This document shows, in pieces, positions 27,775-50,573 of a DNA stretch of 64,000 nucleotides. How positions within the stretch are numbered: position 1 is the stretch's first letter; every line of letters begins with the position of its first letter. The notes under the pieces are model-generated. The model was not told the origin of the DNA and did not search any database. It saw nothing but the letters and a program-made list of their open reading frames with translations. This DNA comes from Glandiceps talaboti (taxonomy: Eukaryota; Hemichordata; Enteropneusta; Spengelidae). The stretch covers positions 11,289,001-11,353,000 of the forward strand of contig NC_135558.1 in NCBI RefSeq assembly GCF_964340395.1, read 5' to 3'. Made by a program: the position numbers and the translations under genes.

Positions 27775-28254
27775 ACAGGCCAAGATAAGACCTTACATTA
27801 TCAGGACAATGTTGCAGTCCCAGATCCTGTCCACTAGACAGGCCAGGATAAGACCTTACATTATCAGGACAATGTTGCAGTCCCAGATCCTGTCCACTAG
27901 ACAGGCCAAGATAAGACCTTACATTATCAGGACAATGTTGCAGTCCCAGATCCTGTCCACTAGACAGGCCAAGATAAGACCTTACATTATCAGGACAATG
28001 TTGCAGTCCCAGATCCTGTCCACTAGACAGGCCAAGATAAGACCTTACATTATCAGGATAATTTTGCAGTCCATGATGCTGTCTAGTAGACAGGCCAGGA
28101 TAAGACAGACATCTTCACATCTTAAAACTTATTTTAAAAAAAGAAGTTTTGTTAGATACAACTTTTCTGTAATATCGTACATTGTGAAGTATACAGTATT
28201 GCATCACCTGTGGATAAGTGTATTTCTTGTAGTTGTATAAATGATGAATCAAAT

Positions 28255-28372
28255 CAATTTGATTTTTGGGTCCACACCCAAAAATCAGCACCCTCAGCGG
28301 CAATCAAGATTTCAACCTGTTTCTATACTGCTTATGGATAATATCAACCACTGTTTAACGTGTACAAATTTC
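28255..28372. repeat. Dispersed repeat related to 1961-2075
   Basis: Shares 'gggtccaca(c/t)cca(a)aaatcag' and 'atttcaacctgtt' with the copy downstream of the coiled-coil gene. Confidence 0.55.
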
Positions 28373-28540
28373 TCTTTCTAATTCATTGTAACCCCTCACA
28401 ATCAACATCTAATTAAGAATGGCAATGCTGGGGTCAGGAGTAAAAGGGTCATCTGGTATGACTTCATGCCCTGTTCTCTTGAAGATTCCATTGATATCAT
28501 CTTCCAGACACTTGTGTCTTTCAGCAGTCAAAAATTAAGG
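28373..28540 (-). pseudogene. Relic of exon 4 of a WSCD-like sulfotransferase
   Basis: Matches the 3' half of exon 4 of the three intact genes (for example 'aatggcaatgctggggtc', 'aggagtaaaagggtcatctg', 'cctgttctcttgaagat'). An 18-base deletion removes the DMHKMI-coding part, and a TAG replaces a Lys codon near the C-terminus. No partner exons were found nearby, so this is a dead fragment of a fourth copy. Confidence 0.85.
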
Positions 28541-29333
28541 ATTTCTCTTTAAATAATATTAACCAGTGACTGAAGAAAACTTTCAATAACAAATGAATTA
28601 GTTGTTTACTTAGACTGGCCCTTGGGAATTGTTTTGTGTCATATTCTACAAATATTTTGAGTTTGATCATTGACCCTACACGCGTATGGTCTGTGGTTTG
28701 ATATTCATTTGTAAAGGAAAATATCTTATATTTTTCCCAGTTACTAGTAGTATCCCAAGGGGAAGGCTTTATGTGTTCATCCCACTGTTTCATAATCAGT
28801 CATTCAAGTTATCACATCACATAAAAAACAGCTGTTTTAAAAAACAACAACATTGCATTCTAATGAAAAAACAGAGACTTGAAGAGCAAGTTTACTATAA
28901 TATACGCATACAACATTTTATTACTATCAAATCAAAGCAAGGTTTACAGCATTGTTAGACAATTTATCAAACTAAACCCAAAAATGGAAATTGAAACAAA
29001 AATTATGATATTCAAAAAATGTATGGACTTCAACTTAAGCAAACAACCTTTTTTTCATTAGCGGAAATAGCCATTGTAAGAAACTTGCAACTAGTTATGT
29101 CTCCAATGTAAAGAATCTATGATAAATTTGAAAAGTAAAGGTATCAAAGCATGCTTTCTCTGAAATCTGAACTAGACAACGTTTGAACTTTAAATCCACC
29201 TCTAATGTTAGATATACAGTGATATATGGATTTGATATCTGGAGTGACGAGTATACTATAATTGATTCATCAATAGAAATCTGAAATCTGATTATTGTGA
29301 ATTAACAACAATAATAATAATCAGATACATTAA

Positions 29334-29705
29334 AATGATACTTTATTGTGGAAGGCATTTCACTTTGATTAAGATAATAAAACCAACTGATACCAGTCTG
29401 TCGCCTCATCTATTATACCAAACAATAACATAAATCAGCTACACATTTGTTTACATTCAAATGATACTTTACTGTGGAAGGCATTTCACTTTAATTAAGA
29501 TAATAAAACCAACTGATACCAGTCTGTCACCTCAGCTATTATACTAAACAATAACATAAATCAGCTACACATTTGTTTACATTCAAATAATGCTTTCGTG
29601 AGGGAGGCATTTCCTTTACTGAAGATAATGGAACCAAATGGTAACAGTCTGTGATATGTATACCAAACAATAATGTATATCACCTACAAATTTAACAAAC
29701 AATGT
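29334..29705. repeat. 125-bp tandem repeat, 3 copies
   Basis: The block 'aaatgatactttattgtgga' at 29333 recurs at 29459 and, more diverged, at 29584. Part of the unit ('tataccaaa(c/t)aat(a/g)acataaatca') also occurs upstream of sulfotransferase genes A and C (39285, 63575). Confidence 0.8.
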
Positions 29706-29757
29706 TGTAAATCACCGATAAGTTTTATGACAAAAGGCAAAAATAGTGCCAATGGCA

Positions 29758-30840
29758 TTTTAGCACAACTGTACAGTTTTTAAAAATGTTTATCCACCTG
29801 CTAATCAACACATGGTATAGGTGTTCAGTTGCCTATCCAACCCTGTTGTTATCTTGGCAATATACGCCGTCATTTGGTTGTTGTTATTGGGGTGGTCATG
29901 TTGCCAGACATAGTTGCATACATTTTTTGTTCACATGTCTATGAATCCCTGATGTTACCTTTGCAAAATACATCATCATATGGCTGTTGCTATGGGTGTT
30001 GTCATGCTGATAGGTATATTTGCATACATTTTTTGAATGTTCATTCATTTGTCTATTAATCCCTGTTATCTTTGTTATATATTTGTTGATCTGGCTGTTT
30101 GGCCGTGGTCTTGTTGCTAGGCATATTTGCATACACTTTCTGAATGTTTGTTCTCTTATCTAAGAATTCGTTATCTTTATGAAATACACCATGGTTTGGC
30201 TGTTGCTATGGGTGTGCTCATGGTTGCTAGGTCCAATTGTGTCAAAATGTTTTGAACAAAATCTGCAGAATAACACTTCTAGAAAAATCTCACCAATTTC
30301 AGTCTCATTGACCAAATACTTTTTGAGATAGCATTTTTTTTTACCAAACTTCACATTTTTTACACCTAATTTGCATATCGCTGATGAGATCAGTATATGC
30401 TTAATATGTCTTCATCTATACATCCCCAGATGCATCCCCATTAAATTTCAGCCCAATCTGGTCAATAGTTTTGGGATTAAAGATTTTTGACCAAAAATAC
30501 ACATTTTTAGGCCTAATTTGCATTTCACTGATGGGATCATCATGTCATGAACAATTATTAATCTAAACAGCCCAAAGAATGTTCCCGCAAAATGTCAGAC
30601 TAATCTACACTAGTTTTTGTGTTTAAGTATTTTGATCAAAAATTACATTTCATTACCCAAATCACACACCAGTGGTAAGATTACTTTGATTTGAACAATT
30701 TCCCAACTAGACACAAAGGTAATGTACCCACCAAATATGGCAATCGGTCCAGTGGTTTTTGACTTTAAGTTGTTTACACAAACAGACAGACACTTTTCCA
30801 TGCCTATAGCACTACTGAACCTAGTTCAGTTGTGCTAAAA
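29758..30840. mobile_element. Non-autonomous DNA transposon with 14-bp terminal inverted repeats
   Basis: 'ttttagcacaactg' (29758-29771) and 'cagttgtgctaaaa' (30827-30840) are perfect inverted repeats. The interior has internal tandem units (blocks with 'atggctgttgctatgggtgt', 'gcatatttgcata') and 'cagacagacactttt' near the right end. No coding region. A related interior without ends lies at 34200-34830. Confidence 0.7.
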
Positions 30841-31047
30841 ACAATAAAACAAAAAGAAATGGGTGACATCAGAATGAAACTAGAAGCCAGTGAGGAGTAT
30901 TAGGGGGTAATGGTAAACTTGAGTCTATATATCATTATATTATCTGAATGCTAACCAATTCTAATCGATGATAGTCACTGTGAAGGTGGTAGGCTAGTTG
31001 GCATACTTGCGTAAGAGACATTTTAGAGAAAAGAGCCAACTGTTTTA

Positions 31048-31163
31048 ATATTTATGGCCCTTCAATAGAGTATGTGCCTTAATTACTGTATTTTCAAGTC
31101 TAAGTCTAATGTTTTATTCAAATTTCCCTTTCTAATTCATTGTAACCCTTCGCAATCAACATC
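31048..31163. repeat. Duplicated 3' flank of sulfotransferase gene A
   Basis: Repeats the end of exon 4 and its downstream DNA ('ttaattactgtatttt', 'attcattgtaacccttcgc', 'aatcaacatc'), also seen at 31345-31433. It covers only about 15 codons and is not functional. Confidence 0.75.
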
Positions 31164-31165
31164 AG

Positions 31166-31340
31166 CACTTCTATAGTCTATACTGGAATGTACCATGTGT
31201 ACTGTCATACGAGCCCTTCCGTACGTTACAGTGTACAGTTGTTAGTGGCACTTTCATAGATGACACTGGTCAGTCGTTGGTGGTACTTTGGTAGCTTTCA
31301 TTTGGCAGTCATTGGCAGCACTCCGATAGACTATGTGAAC
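31166..31340. repeat. Degenerate 3'-flank repeat, gene A side
   Basis: Imperfect units of 'cagtcgttggtggcactttc/atagtctaca'. The same field lies after genes B (44120-44460) and C (55950-56310), so it was part of the duplicated unit. Confidence 0.7.
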
Positions 31341-31383
31341 TAATGGCCCTTAATTACTGTATTTTAAAGTCTAACTCTACTGT

Positions 31384-31388
31384 TTTAT

Positions 31389-31389
<1 letters not shown>
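31384..31389 (-). terminator. Poly(A) signal overlapping the stop codon of sulfotransferase A
   Basis: On the minus strand the end reads TAAATAAAA: the stop TAA (31391-31389) shares its last base with AATAAA (31389-31384). The 3' UTR would be very short. Confidence 0.65.
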
Positions 31390-38755
<7,366 letters not shown>

Positions 38756-39510
38756 AATCTTGTCTCACAATAAGTCGATACTCTGGATCAAAACAAATGT
38801 TGGACTTCATGTAGATTTTCAGGTAGATAATGCTACGTAGTGTTATATATAGTGTGCTAAATAAAGGGAAATAACTAAAGATCGACAGGCAGCAAAGGTT
38901 ATTGGTCCCTACTCGATACAGTTTATAACCTTTATCTACTGCTAACTTTAAGATACAACATATTGTCTTTTGCTGTAATAGAACAAAAGAGAGAAAAAGA
39001 GTAGTTGAGTATCCAAAACAATTTATTTGACATCAAAAATATAATCTCTCTGTTTGAGTGGAGTGTTGCCAGCTGTTCATACTGGCAAAAATCTTACTGC
39101 ACATACCACAACAACCAAAGAAGTCCGTCCCATAAAGTCAAGGAAAGTTGAGAGATCTGTCAGCACACGCTCTGTGGAAAATACACTTTAAAATAACACT
39201 TGATTTTGTTTGACTGCCAGTAGGTGCCCTCTTTTACTGTCAATATCGTAACCAAATGATACCATTCTGCGACCCCATGTATACCAAATAATGACATAAA
39301 TCAACTCCAAGTTAGTAATGTAACACAAATAATTTTTAAAAAAATAACGTGTTCGCAAGAACTGAAGATTCCCGACCTTAGAGAATTAATCAGTATTAAA
39401 ATTTGCATTAATTCCAATAACTCTTGACCAATATATTAAATACAGCAATGCAATAATTAGACTGACATCTCAGCCGTTGTTAGCGCGTACCAATGACGTC
39501 ATTACAGTCT
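38756..39510 (-). promoter_or_regulatory. Upstream region of sulfotransferase A, conserved with gene C
   Basis: Closely matches 63063-63990 upstream of gene C (for example 'ctcgatacagttta', 'acaacatattgtcttttgct', 'gtccgtcccataaagtcaag', 'cacgctctgtggaaaatac'). Gene B lacks it. The promoter probably lies here; no TATA box can be assigned with confidence. Confidence 0.5.
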
Positions 39511-39616
39511 ATTCAATAATACGGTATTTTAATTTTTTTTAAATTAAATGTACTTGTGACCTGATCTTTACCTTGGATTGCCTTTGTTATTAGTAATTAG
39601 ATTAGCTTATATATTA

Positions 39617-39973
39617 GGCCAAAAAAAATATATCTGGTTCTGGTCAGGATAAACTTTCTAAAGTGGTGCGACGACGCGAATTTTTTTTCCCTAATTTTTT
39701 TTTGTGCAAATTAGTAAATACACATTTTTTTTGACACTTTACATACTCAGTTCTATCATCTTTATCTCTTGAAAAACTTCCCTTTTCTTCGAAGCAGTTT
39801 AGGCTGTGTATTTAAGCAGTCTTGGCATGTAGGGTAGATTTCAGCTGCTTGTTCTCCCGATATCAGGAATAAATAAGGAACGGGAAAGCAAAAATTATCG
39901 GAGAAAAAAGGATCGACGCGAGGGTATTCAGGGCACGCGCGCGCTGACCAGAACCAGATATATTTTTTTGTCC
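39617..39973. mobile_element. Fold-back element with about 28-bp ends
   Basis: 'ggccaaaaaaaatatatctg' + gttctggtca at the left end and 'tgaccagaaccagatatat' + tttttttgtcc at the right end are inverted copies. The interior has 'gacgcgagggtatt', also found at 35034-35047 in gene A intron 1. Confidence 0.75.
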
Positions 39974-40249
39974 TTACTTTTGGTAATATTTGTAATTTTT
40001 AGTTGTATCTGAATGTACTTTTCGTTTATTGTACCTTTAATAATCCTATGGGATTGATTAAATTTCAAAATACAAGACAATCACGTGACAGCTATTGGTT
40101 AATCAATGCATTTAAACAAATATAGAGGGATTATCGATATACAGCTTGTACTAGCTGTGGATGGATGAATGATTCGTTCGTTAATACTGTCTGCAATATC
40201 ACAGAGATCACTTTCCTTCCTCACTGCTTGATTCGTCAAAGTCAAAGTC

Positions 40250-40464
40250 TTAAAGTGGTCATATGGATGAGGATTTGGTATTAATTTTGGATTTATAAAA
40301 CAATTCTATCATGGTTGTCTACTCGGGAAGTCAATGTGAAATGACAAAGACCAAGTCTGTGTTTGACACTCAATACATTGCAAAAAGTTTTTTTTTTAAA
40401 TGTGTTATTGCACGACAGAGCCCATTCACGTTTATTAACTTTTCGTAGAATGACATAGCTCCCA

Positions 40465-40501
<37 letters not shown>

Positions 40502-40545
40502 TATTGCGCTCTGCCACTGCGGTATAGAGCACTGTCTTAGCAGAT

Positions 40546-40630
<85 letters not shown>

Positions 40631-40773
40631 AAATTCATTCATTTTAAATTATTATTAATCTTTTGCAATTTATTGAGTTACAAAAACACAGACTTAGTCA
40701 ATGTTGTTTCACATTGACTTTTCAAGTAAAAATCCAAAATAAATACCCAGTCCTCATCCATATGGCCACTTTA
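40250..40773. mobile_element. Long-arm fold-back element, copy 2, with (TA)n inside
   Basis: Left 'ttaaagtggtcatatggatg' and right 'catccatatggccactttaa' ends. Arms match the 22758-23120 element through 'ataaaacaattctatcatgg', 'gtcaatgtgaaa' and 'cagactt'. The loop holds two (TA)n tracts (40471-40500, 40549-40626). Confidence 0.85.
40549..40626. repeat. (TA)n microsatellite
   Basis: About 38 TA units inside the loop of the fold-back element. A shorter tract lies at 40471-40500. Confidence 0.95.
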
Positions 40774-41179
40774 ATCATAGACAGTTTCATAATATTGTCT
40801 CTGTCAACAACGAGTGAAGAGATACAGTGTACCACTAACGTTATTTTGTATATTACACTTTGTGCATTGGAGACAACATCTTCGAAGGTTCAATGCATAT
40901 ATTGTGCTTCCAAGACGTAGAAGGCAAAGCATTGGGCGAATTGCATCAAGCAGCCAACTTACCTTTTAAAAAATACGACGGATTTCAACAATAAAATCAA
41001 GCAAACCAAAAACAGTGTTTTAGAATGATGAACGTAGAAGCCATGCATACAAATACTGACCATAATGAAACAATACACATACACTGAGAATTATTAAAGT
41101 TCAATAAATTACATTCACATAAGTGTATTGGACAACAAACCACCACTACCCTCAAATATGAAAACACTTGTTTGGAATG

Positions 41180-41527
41180 CTAATTAATTCTGAAATCAAT
41201 TTGAATTTGATAGCGAATTTGTCTGCCACTGTGGTGGTATGGGAAGCCCGCTCTCCAGAAATTGCCGAAAGCTCCTATCACAGCATATAGGAGAAACAAC
41301 AAAACCCTAAATTCAAAAGGACACCGCATGCCCACAAAACGACATATTGCTCGAAATATTGGCATGTGTATTCGAAGACTAAGATCGCTAATGGAAAGCA
41401 ATGGGAAGTACACAAAAAGTACAAATCTCAAAAAGTCCAGGGGAAAAAACCAGACAAACGTGTCGACTAAGTATAATGCAGGTACAGAAAATACAAATAG
41501 CATTAGTGGAATCCTATCCCCCTTCAC
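41180..41527 (-). other. Unexplained 115-codon open frame with hydrophobic stretches
   Basis: ATG-to-TAG frame with several possible membrane segments (LMLFVFSVPALYLV, FVLFVYFPLLS, VLLFLLYAVIGAF). It ends where homology to 53797 begins, so it is specific to this spacer. No family was recognised. The opposite strand is also open (41262-41537). It may be chance. Confidence 0.15.
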
Positions 41528-41910
41528 AATACCCTGACGTGACGATTACACGATTAAATTTAAGCAAATGCCATAAGTTAGTTGCAATATTAAAATTGGG
41601 CGGTTGATTGATTGGTAAAAATTTTGATACATCATTGAAACGTTTTACATTAAATAAAAAATTATTCCAACAAGTTACAACAATTCTGCAAAACTGTTGG
41701 TCCTTCTGAAAATCTACCGACATTAATTCGCATGCTGGTTATGTAAAGTCAAAAGTCATAAATTCAAAAAAAAATATTTAGGATATAGGTTTATAGTTCG
41801 TAGTGTTCCATAGGGTACCTGGATGACAAGAGGCATTCTGAAAAAGTAAGGATTGATGCTACCATACCTGACACTGTCGTTACAATACTGCTGCATAGAC
41901 CAACATTTGT
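41503..41910. repeat. Segmental duplicate of 53797-54265
   Basis: Shares 'gtggaatcctatcccccttc', 'gcggttgattgattggtaaa', 'ctgcaaaactgttggtcctt', 'gaaaatctaccg' and 'tgctgcatagaccaacattt' in the same order. It marks the start of a unit duplicated with genes B and C. Confidence 0.8.
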
Positions 41911-42185
41911 AAAATGACATCAATTGACACGATGACAGATGTTGGCCCGCCGCTACAAATATGGACGTGATGAATTGATCAACACTGCGTTGTGTTATTT
42001 TAAATGGAGTATTTGGACTCTATACACTTACAGGTCCCACAAAATGAGGAGTACTAAGGGGTGATAGTAAACATGAAGTTAATATTCAATTATTTAAATG
42101 ATCTTTCATATTCTAAACATAGGTAGGCAATATGAAGATGGTAGCCTGACGTCACGAAATCCGAGTTTTTCGTGATTACATGTTG

Positions 42186-42572
42186 GGGGAGGGGCTAGCT
42201 ACAATAATCGTAGCGTTTGTCATGATTTTAAGAGTATTTTCTTGTTTTGTACTTTTTTCTTTCCAATGTTTAACTGGAAGCAAACGTTGCAATTCCTTTA
42301 ACGTTAACACAAATAGACGGAAGCGATTCAGATCTGAATCGCAAAGTTGGGTGGATTTTTTTCTGCAAAATTACGCCTCACAGTACAAATTTTCCCACAA
42401 CTCTCTCTGATTTGTACTGCTGGACATCTCACCCACGTTTTCAGCGTGATCTCGTATATTTGCGTTAACATTACAGGAATTGTAGAGTTTGCTTCCAGTT
42501 AAACAGCACAAAACAGAAGAAAATACCCCCAAATCACAACAAACTCTACAATTATTGCAGCTAGGGGAGAGG
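42186..42572. mobile_element. Fold-back element with about 110-bp arms
   Basis: 'ctagctacaataatcgtag' and 'ctacaattattgcagctag' pair. Pairing continues inwards via 'tgtttaactggaagcaaacg' / 'gtttgcttccagttaaac' and 'cctttaacgttaac' / 'gttaacattacagg'. One arm of the same family occurs alone at 51745-51860. Confidence 0.8.
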
Positions 42573-43899
42573 CCACAATTACTGGAGAAATAAGAAAGAA
42601 CTCATACACACCATACACACAGATGTCATAGGTTTAATATGAACTGGTCTAATTTCTCTCTAAATGAAACTATGCAACACATTGTACAGCGAAACTGCTT
42701 GTTCGAAAAATATGCTTAAATCTATAAACTTAGAGTACACTTGAAAATTGCTGGTTGTAGTAAATAAAACTACTCAATGTTGGATGTAAAGTAACTTTTG
42801 TCGCGTATTGTTGTGCAGAATTGGGGCACACTGCAATAGCTTACCCACAACTCTCTCTGAATGGTATGAGTAAAGGTTACTTACTTTATAACTTCTTCAA
42901 ATACCATACTTTTCACCATTTCAACATTTTAAGCATAATAATTATGTTTAATTAATATGTAACAAAAGTACACTATCCAATCAAATATAAAGTTCTAAAT
43001 TTTGCATAAAATTATACTAAGAACTAAATTAAACATGCACTTTGAATAAAACATTTTTCAATGTCAAAGTATCACTAACTTACATTTGGACATGTAACTT
43101 TCTTTTGTTATGACTATTCAAATAAATATATATCTTTGGTAGAGTCATAACAGGTGCATTTAATTTCCTTAGTTTCGTTGCAAGCATTGTGCATATTTTT
43201 CAAGAAAATCTGTTGACAAATTTCTAAAATTGCCACTCCTGCAATAAATCATTAATACCATAAGTTGCATAACCGATGAAAATGGGTATTCAGAAACTCA
43301 TCAGTGATGATGATTCTACGCTTTGCAAAAGGCAATTTTTTTTTTACCAAACCCTGTACATAGGTGAGGTTTGTCTGACTTCAAGAAGATGGTGTCCAGC
43401 AGTACAAATCAGAGAGAGTTGTGGGTTAAATATTGTTACTGTACACTGTGTATACTGCAACACACACAAATCGTAGACGATGTTGACGATCGTTCACTGA
43501 TGTATTAATCGCAGTCCCGCTTGAAAAACATTGAGTTTCCAAGCAATAACCGGTTTCAGATCTTCCCCGTACTGGAATCCAACGTCAAAATATTGATAAA
43601 ATGGTGACTTGTAATTTAATATCACTTTACTGGTTGATAATATCCAGTTCGCATAGGTACTAATGAAGACATAGTGAAGAAAGCAAATAATCCCAATTTA
43701 CTAGTACCTTTATATATGGTAATTTTACTTTGACGGACAATACAGATTCTGATGCAGAACACTGTGTAAACAAATTAATATTACAACTTATGGAAATTGA
43801 CTAACAACAATCTCACCTATTTTTTTTCTTTTCTTTTCTTTTCATACGATTGTCTAAAGCAAAGAAAATGAGTTACAGATTTGAAGAGTTACTTTCAAT

Positions 43900-43990
43900 A
43901 ATTGCTGTACATGATATTGAACATACTACGTGTGTAATTATCCATAATTGCTGTACATGATATTGAACTTACTACGTGTGTAATTAAGAA
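43900..43990. repeat. 46-bp satellite, 2 copies (downstream of gene B)
   Basis: Unit 'ttgctgtacatgatattgaa' + 'catactacgtgtgtaattat' + ccataa. The homologous site downstream of gene C has 15 copies. Confidence 0.9.
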
Positions 43991-44119
43991 GTATTAAGCT
44001 CTAATGCCCACATAACGCCCAAATTATGTAAATGATAAACTAGTCTCACTAAAACTATACCAACAATGGCACAATGACAAAAAGTCTCTAGACGCAAATG
44101 AAGACTGTAAATATTAAGT

Positions 44120-44460
44120 ACTGTCGTTGGTGATGCTCTGACAATATCCACTGCACAGACGTTATCTGTGCTGCAATCAATACATGACGTTAGTGGCAGT
44201 TCGATAGTGTACACTTGGCAGTTGTGAGTGATACTTTGCTAAACTACACTGTATAGTCGTTGGTGGTGTTTTCATAGTCTACGTTGTGCCGTCGTTGGTG
44301 GCACTTCTATAGTCTACACTGGAATATATTGTTGTTATGGGCATTTCCATAGAGTACGTCGTTAGGGGCACTTTGATAAACGACACTTGTCAGTTGTTGG
44401 TGCCACATAGGTAGTTTGCACTTGACTGCCATTGGTGGCACTCTGATAGACTATGTGAAC
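44120..44460. repeat. Degenerate 3'-flank repeat, gene B side
   Basis: Imperfect 'gtcgttggtggcacttctat/agtctacactgg' units of about 45-60 bases. Same field as 31166-31340 and 55950-56310. Confidence 0.75.
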
Positions 44461-44486
44461 TAATGACTATATTTTAACGTCTAACT

Positions 44487-47978
<3,492 letters not shown>

Positions 47979-48644
47979 AGTCTTATCTATAAGCCGGTAC
48001 TCTGGAACAAAAAAAATATCCAGTTGACTTCATTACTTGTTTGCGGTCAAAAATGCGGTATCACTCCAGACATGCTGCTAACCTCTCACACCTCCTATTT
48101 CCTTTGTCTATACTACTTGTTAATCAAACATCACTGCCAGACGATCTAAATATCAAAAGTTCCATTTTATCATACCCCCCCCCCCAAAAAAAAAAGGTTT
48201 CCTGTGTTGACTTACAGACTTATTTTGTTTCTGGTTACTGATAGGTAGGTGACAGTCAATCAACTTGGGTATATGATAATGTGCTTAACTGTGTTTTAAT
48301 GAATGGAAGTATCATCCACAGGAAAACAGCTGTAACAACTTCACCATTGCCACCGCTGTTTGCTTATCAATCGTATGGTTTGCCATGGTAAACAACAACT
48401 TCCTTTCTAACCTAACAATATTCAGCGGGGTATTATCATTTGTGTTTGTCGAGCACCGTCATCACTCCTATCAGTGCCGAGTATAAAAAACCTCAGACCA
48501 CTCATAGACCCTACATGTCGTGTAAAGTCTATGGACCACTATACTGGTCTGAGAAAGAACATAGCATAACCTTCGAGTAGTCTATTTCCTATACATTATC
48601 GTTGCGATTTATACCTCAACTCACAGTATAGTCAAAGTCGTTAC

Positions 48645-49085
48645 TCTAGAAGTCCTGTAGTCTAGTTCTAAACTGGTACAGTGTATTACGTATTAAAAAT
48701 CTAGTCAAAACGGTTGTTCGAACATATATATCTGTGCTGCCCTCTCCCACCGTGTTCATATAAACACGACGATGTCGTCACACACGTCCCCATGTGATTT
48801 TAGTTTAAACAGACTGCAGGTGGAGTCGTAGTTGGACATTTGCATATCAGTGCAGTCCTAGAAACAGCTGATACAGCTATATTAAATGAATATTAATGAA
48901 TGATGACAACAGCCTGTCAGTTTGTGATGGATTACTACTGACAAGTGCCCTTTGCGCTTCCCTCACTACAGGGGAGCACAACAATTTAACACCTTTCGTA
49001 ATAGTCTTGACTAGACAGGAAAAGTGTAATGAAGTTTTTAATACGTAATACACCGTACTAGTTTAGAACTAGACTAGAAGTCCTG
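48645..49085. mobile_element. Fold-back element with about 70-bp arms
   Basis: Left 'tctagaagtcctgtagtcta' then 'gttctaaactggtacagtgt'; right 'acaccgtactagtttagaac' then 'tagactagaagtcctgaga'. The arms are inverted copies, including 'attacgtattaaaaa' / 'tttttaatacgtaat'. No coding capacity. Confidence 0.8.
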
Positions 49086-50573
49086 AGATGCATGAGATGC
49101 AATTTAAAATTTATCCACAGCAACCAACACAGTCATTAACATCATGTCTCTGTTGATCAATCTCAAAATTCTAACCAATAACACACTCCCTCATAAGGTT
49201 AGTGTTTATTGGGGCCGTTATGTAATGTCCAAATATGGTATATTTGTCAGCTGATGATGTTACTTATACACTGTTTATGTCATTATTACAGTTGGGGTTC
49301 ACTGATTGGATGAACAACTTTTTGTGCTGATTCAGGGTCTTTTACCAGACGTGGTTTTGTTAGAAACCACGTTGGCATCCAGACTACCTTCAAGTCGTGG
49401 CTGAAAACTCTGGTATTAGTTAATGTAGTAATGTTGGTGAAAAGAAAGGAAATAATGACGATGCAACTTATGTTAAATGTAAGACAATCTTATGTGCCAG
49501 GTTACAATTATACGATTATGTCCATCACCGAGCTTACAAAAATGAAAAAAATAAAAAAATAAATAAACTGAGGCATTTCTAATCATACATGTATATTGTT
49601 TGAAAGCTCATCCACATTCAAACTTTCTATTTATCATATTGCTGATATTATATGTCATCTTGTCAAAGTTCTTGATGTAAGAATTAAGTTGAGTTTTTAT
49701 TGTGCATTATAATAGCTAAGTTTAGGTTCCACTGGTACAATCTACGAAATATGAAATACATGGTAGGAGTGTAGGAAGTATGGTCGTCAGGTTTTTTATG
49801 GTTGCCCGCTTGTGAATATTGGCAAATACAATTAACTGATACGTTTGTCCTTACGATTTTTTATTGCCACTATTTGCAAATAATATTTGACAAAATGATT
49901 AATGGATAAACAGACAATTGTACATGTGTACACAACTCATTGTGTGAACCATATAGGCATGTTCATATTGCTTTTTTCGTGGGTTTTTTTCTCCGGCGTA
50001 AATAGGTGAGAACGATTAGTAAACAGAGGGGATCAGCTGTATGTGTTCACACACACAATGTGACACCATTATCCGCCGGCGTAAACGATAAGTTCAACGA
50101 TAAGTGCATAGTGCGATCATTGTAAACAACATGAGTTGTAGAGACTGCCTTGTGTTGTTTATTGCTGTGTACGTTCATGCGTTCGAGAAATAAGCGAAGA
50201 TGTCTTCTCAGATCTCATGCATGTTAACAATTTCACTCGTCGTCGCGTCGTGATGCCCAGTTTAACTTTTATTTCGACAAGCCACGCAACACGCTCGACG
50301 TTGACATGTCGACCAACGTGAATTCATGTGTTTTCTATTCGTACAAATTCTGAATTCAGTCACACCAGTTGTTACCTCTTTCGCTGTTGTGGACCATGGG
50401 TGTATTACTATTAGCGAGGGACATGTTGTATGGTTTTTCTCTACTCCCGTTTGCCCCTGACATTAAACGTCTCTTCTCAAATAATGGTAGTTTGTCGACA
50501 TAGTACAGCCATGGTTCTACTTCCATGGTACAGCAAATAGCCTACACGGCGGAGAACCACCGCCGGTTTCAGT

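Larger units (their letters stand above)
38756..44486. other. Spacer between sulfotransferase genes A and B
   Basis: Beyond the conserved upstream region it holds fold-back elements (39617-39973, 40250-40773, 42186-42572), a duplicated segment 41503-41910 (shared with 53797-54265), a segment about 43550-44486 (shared with the gene C flank), a 2-copy 46-bp repeat and the degenerate 3'-flank repeat. No supported gene was seen. Confidence 0.55.

Noticed and set aside
40370-40642. Open frames rich in Ile-Tyr
   Set aside because: Arise from the (TA)n tract.
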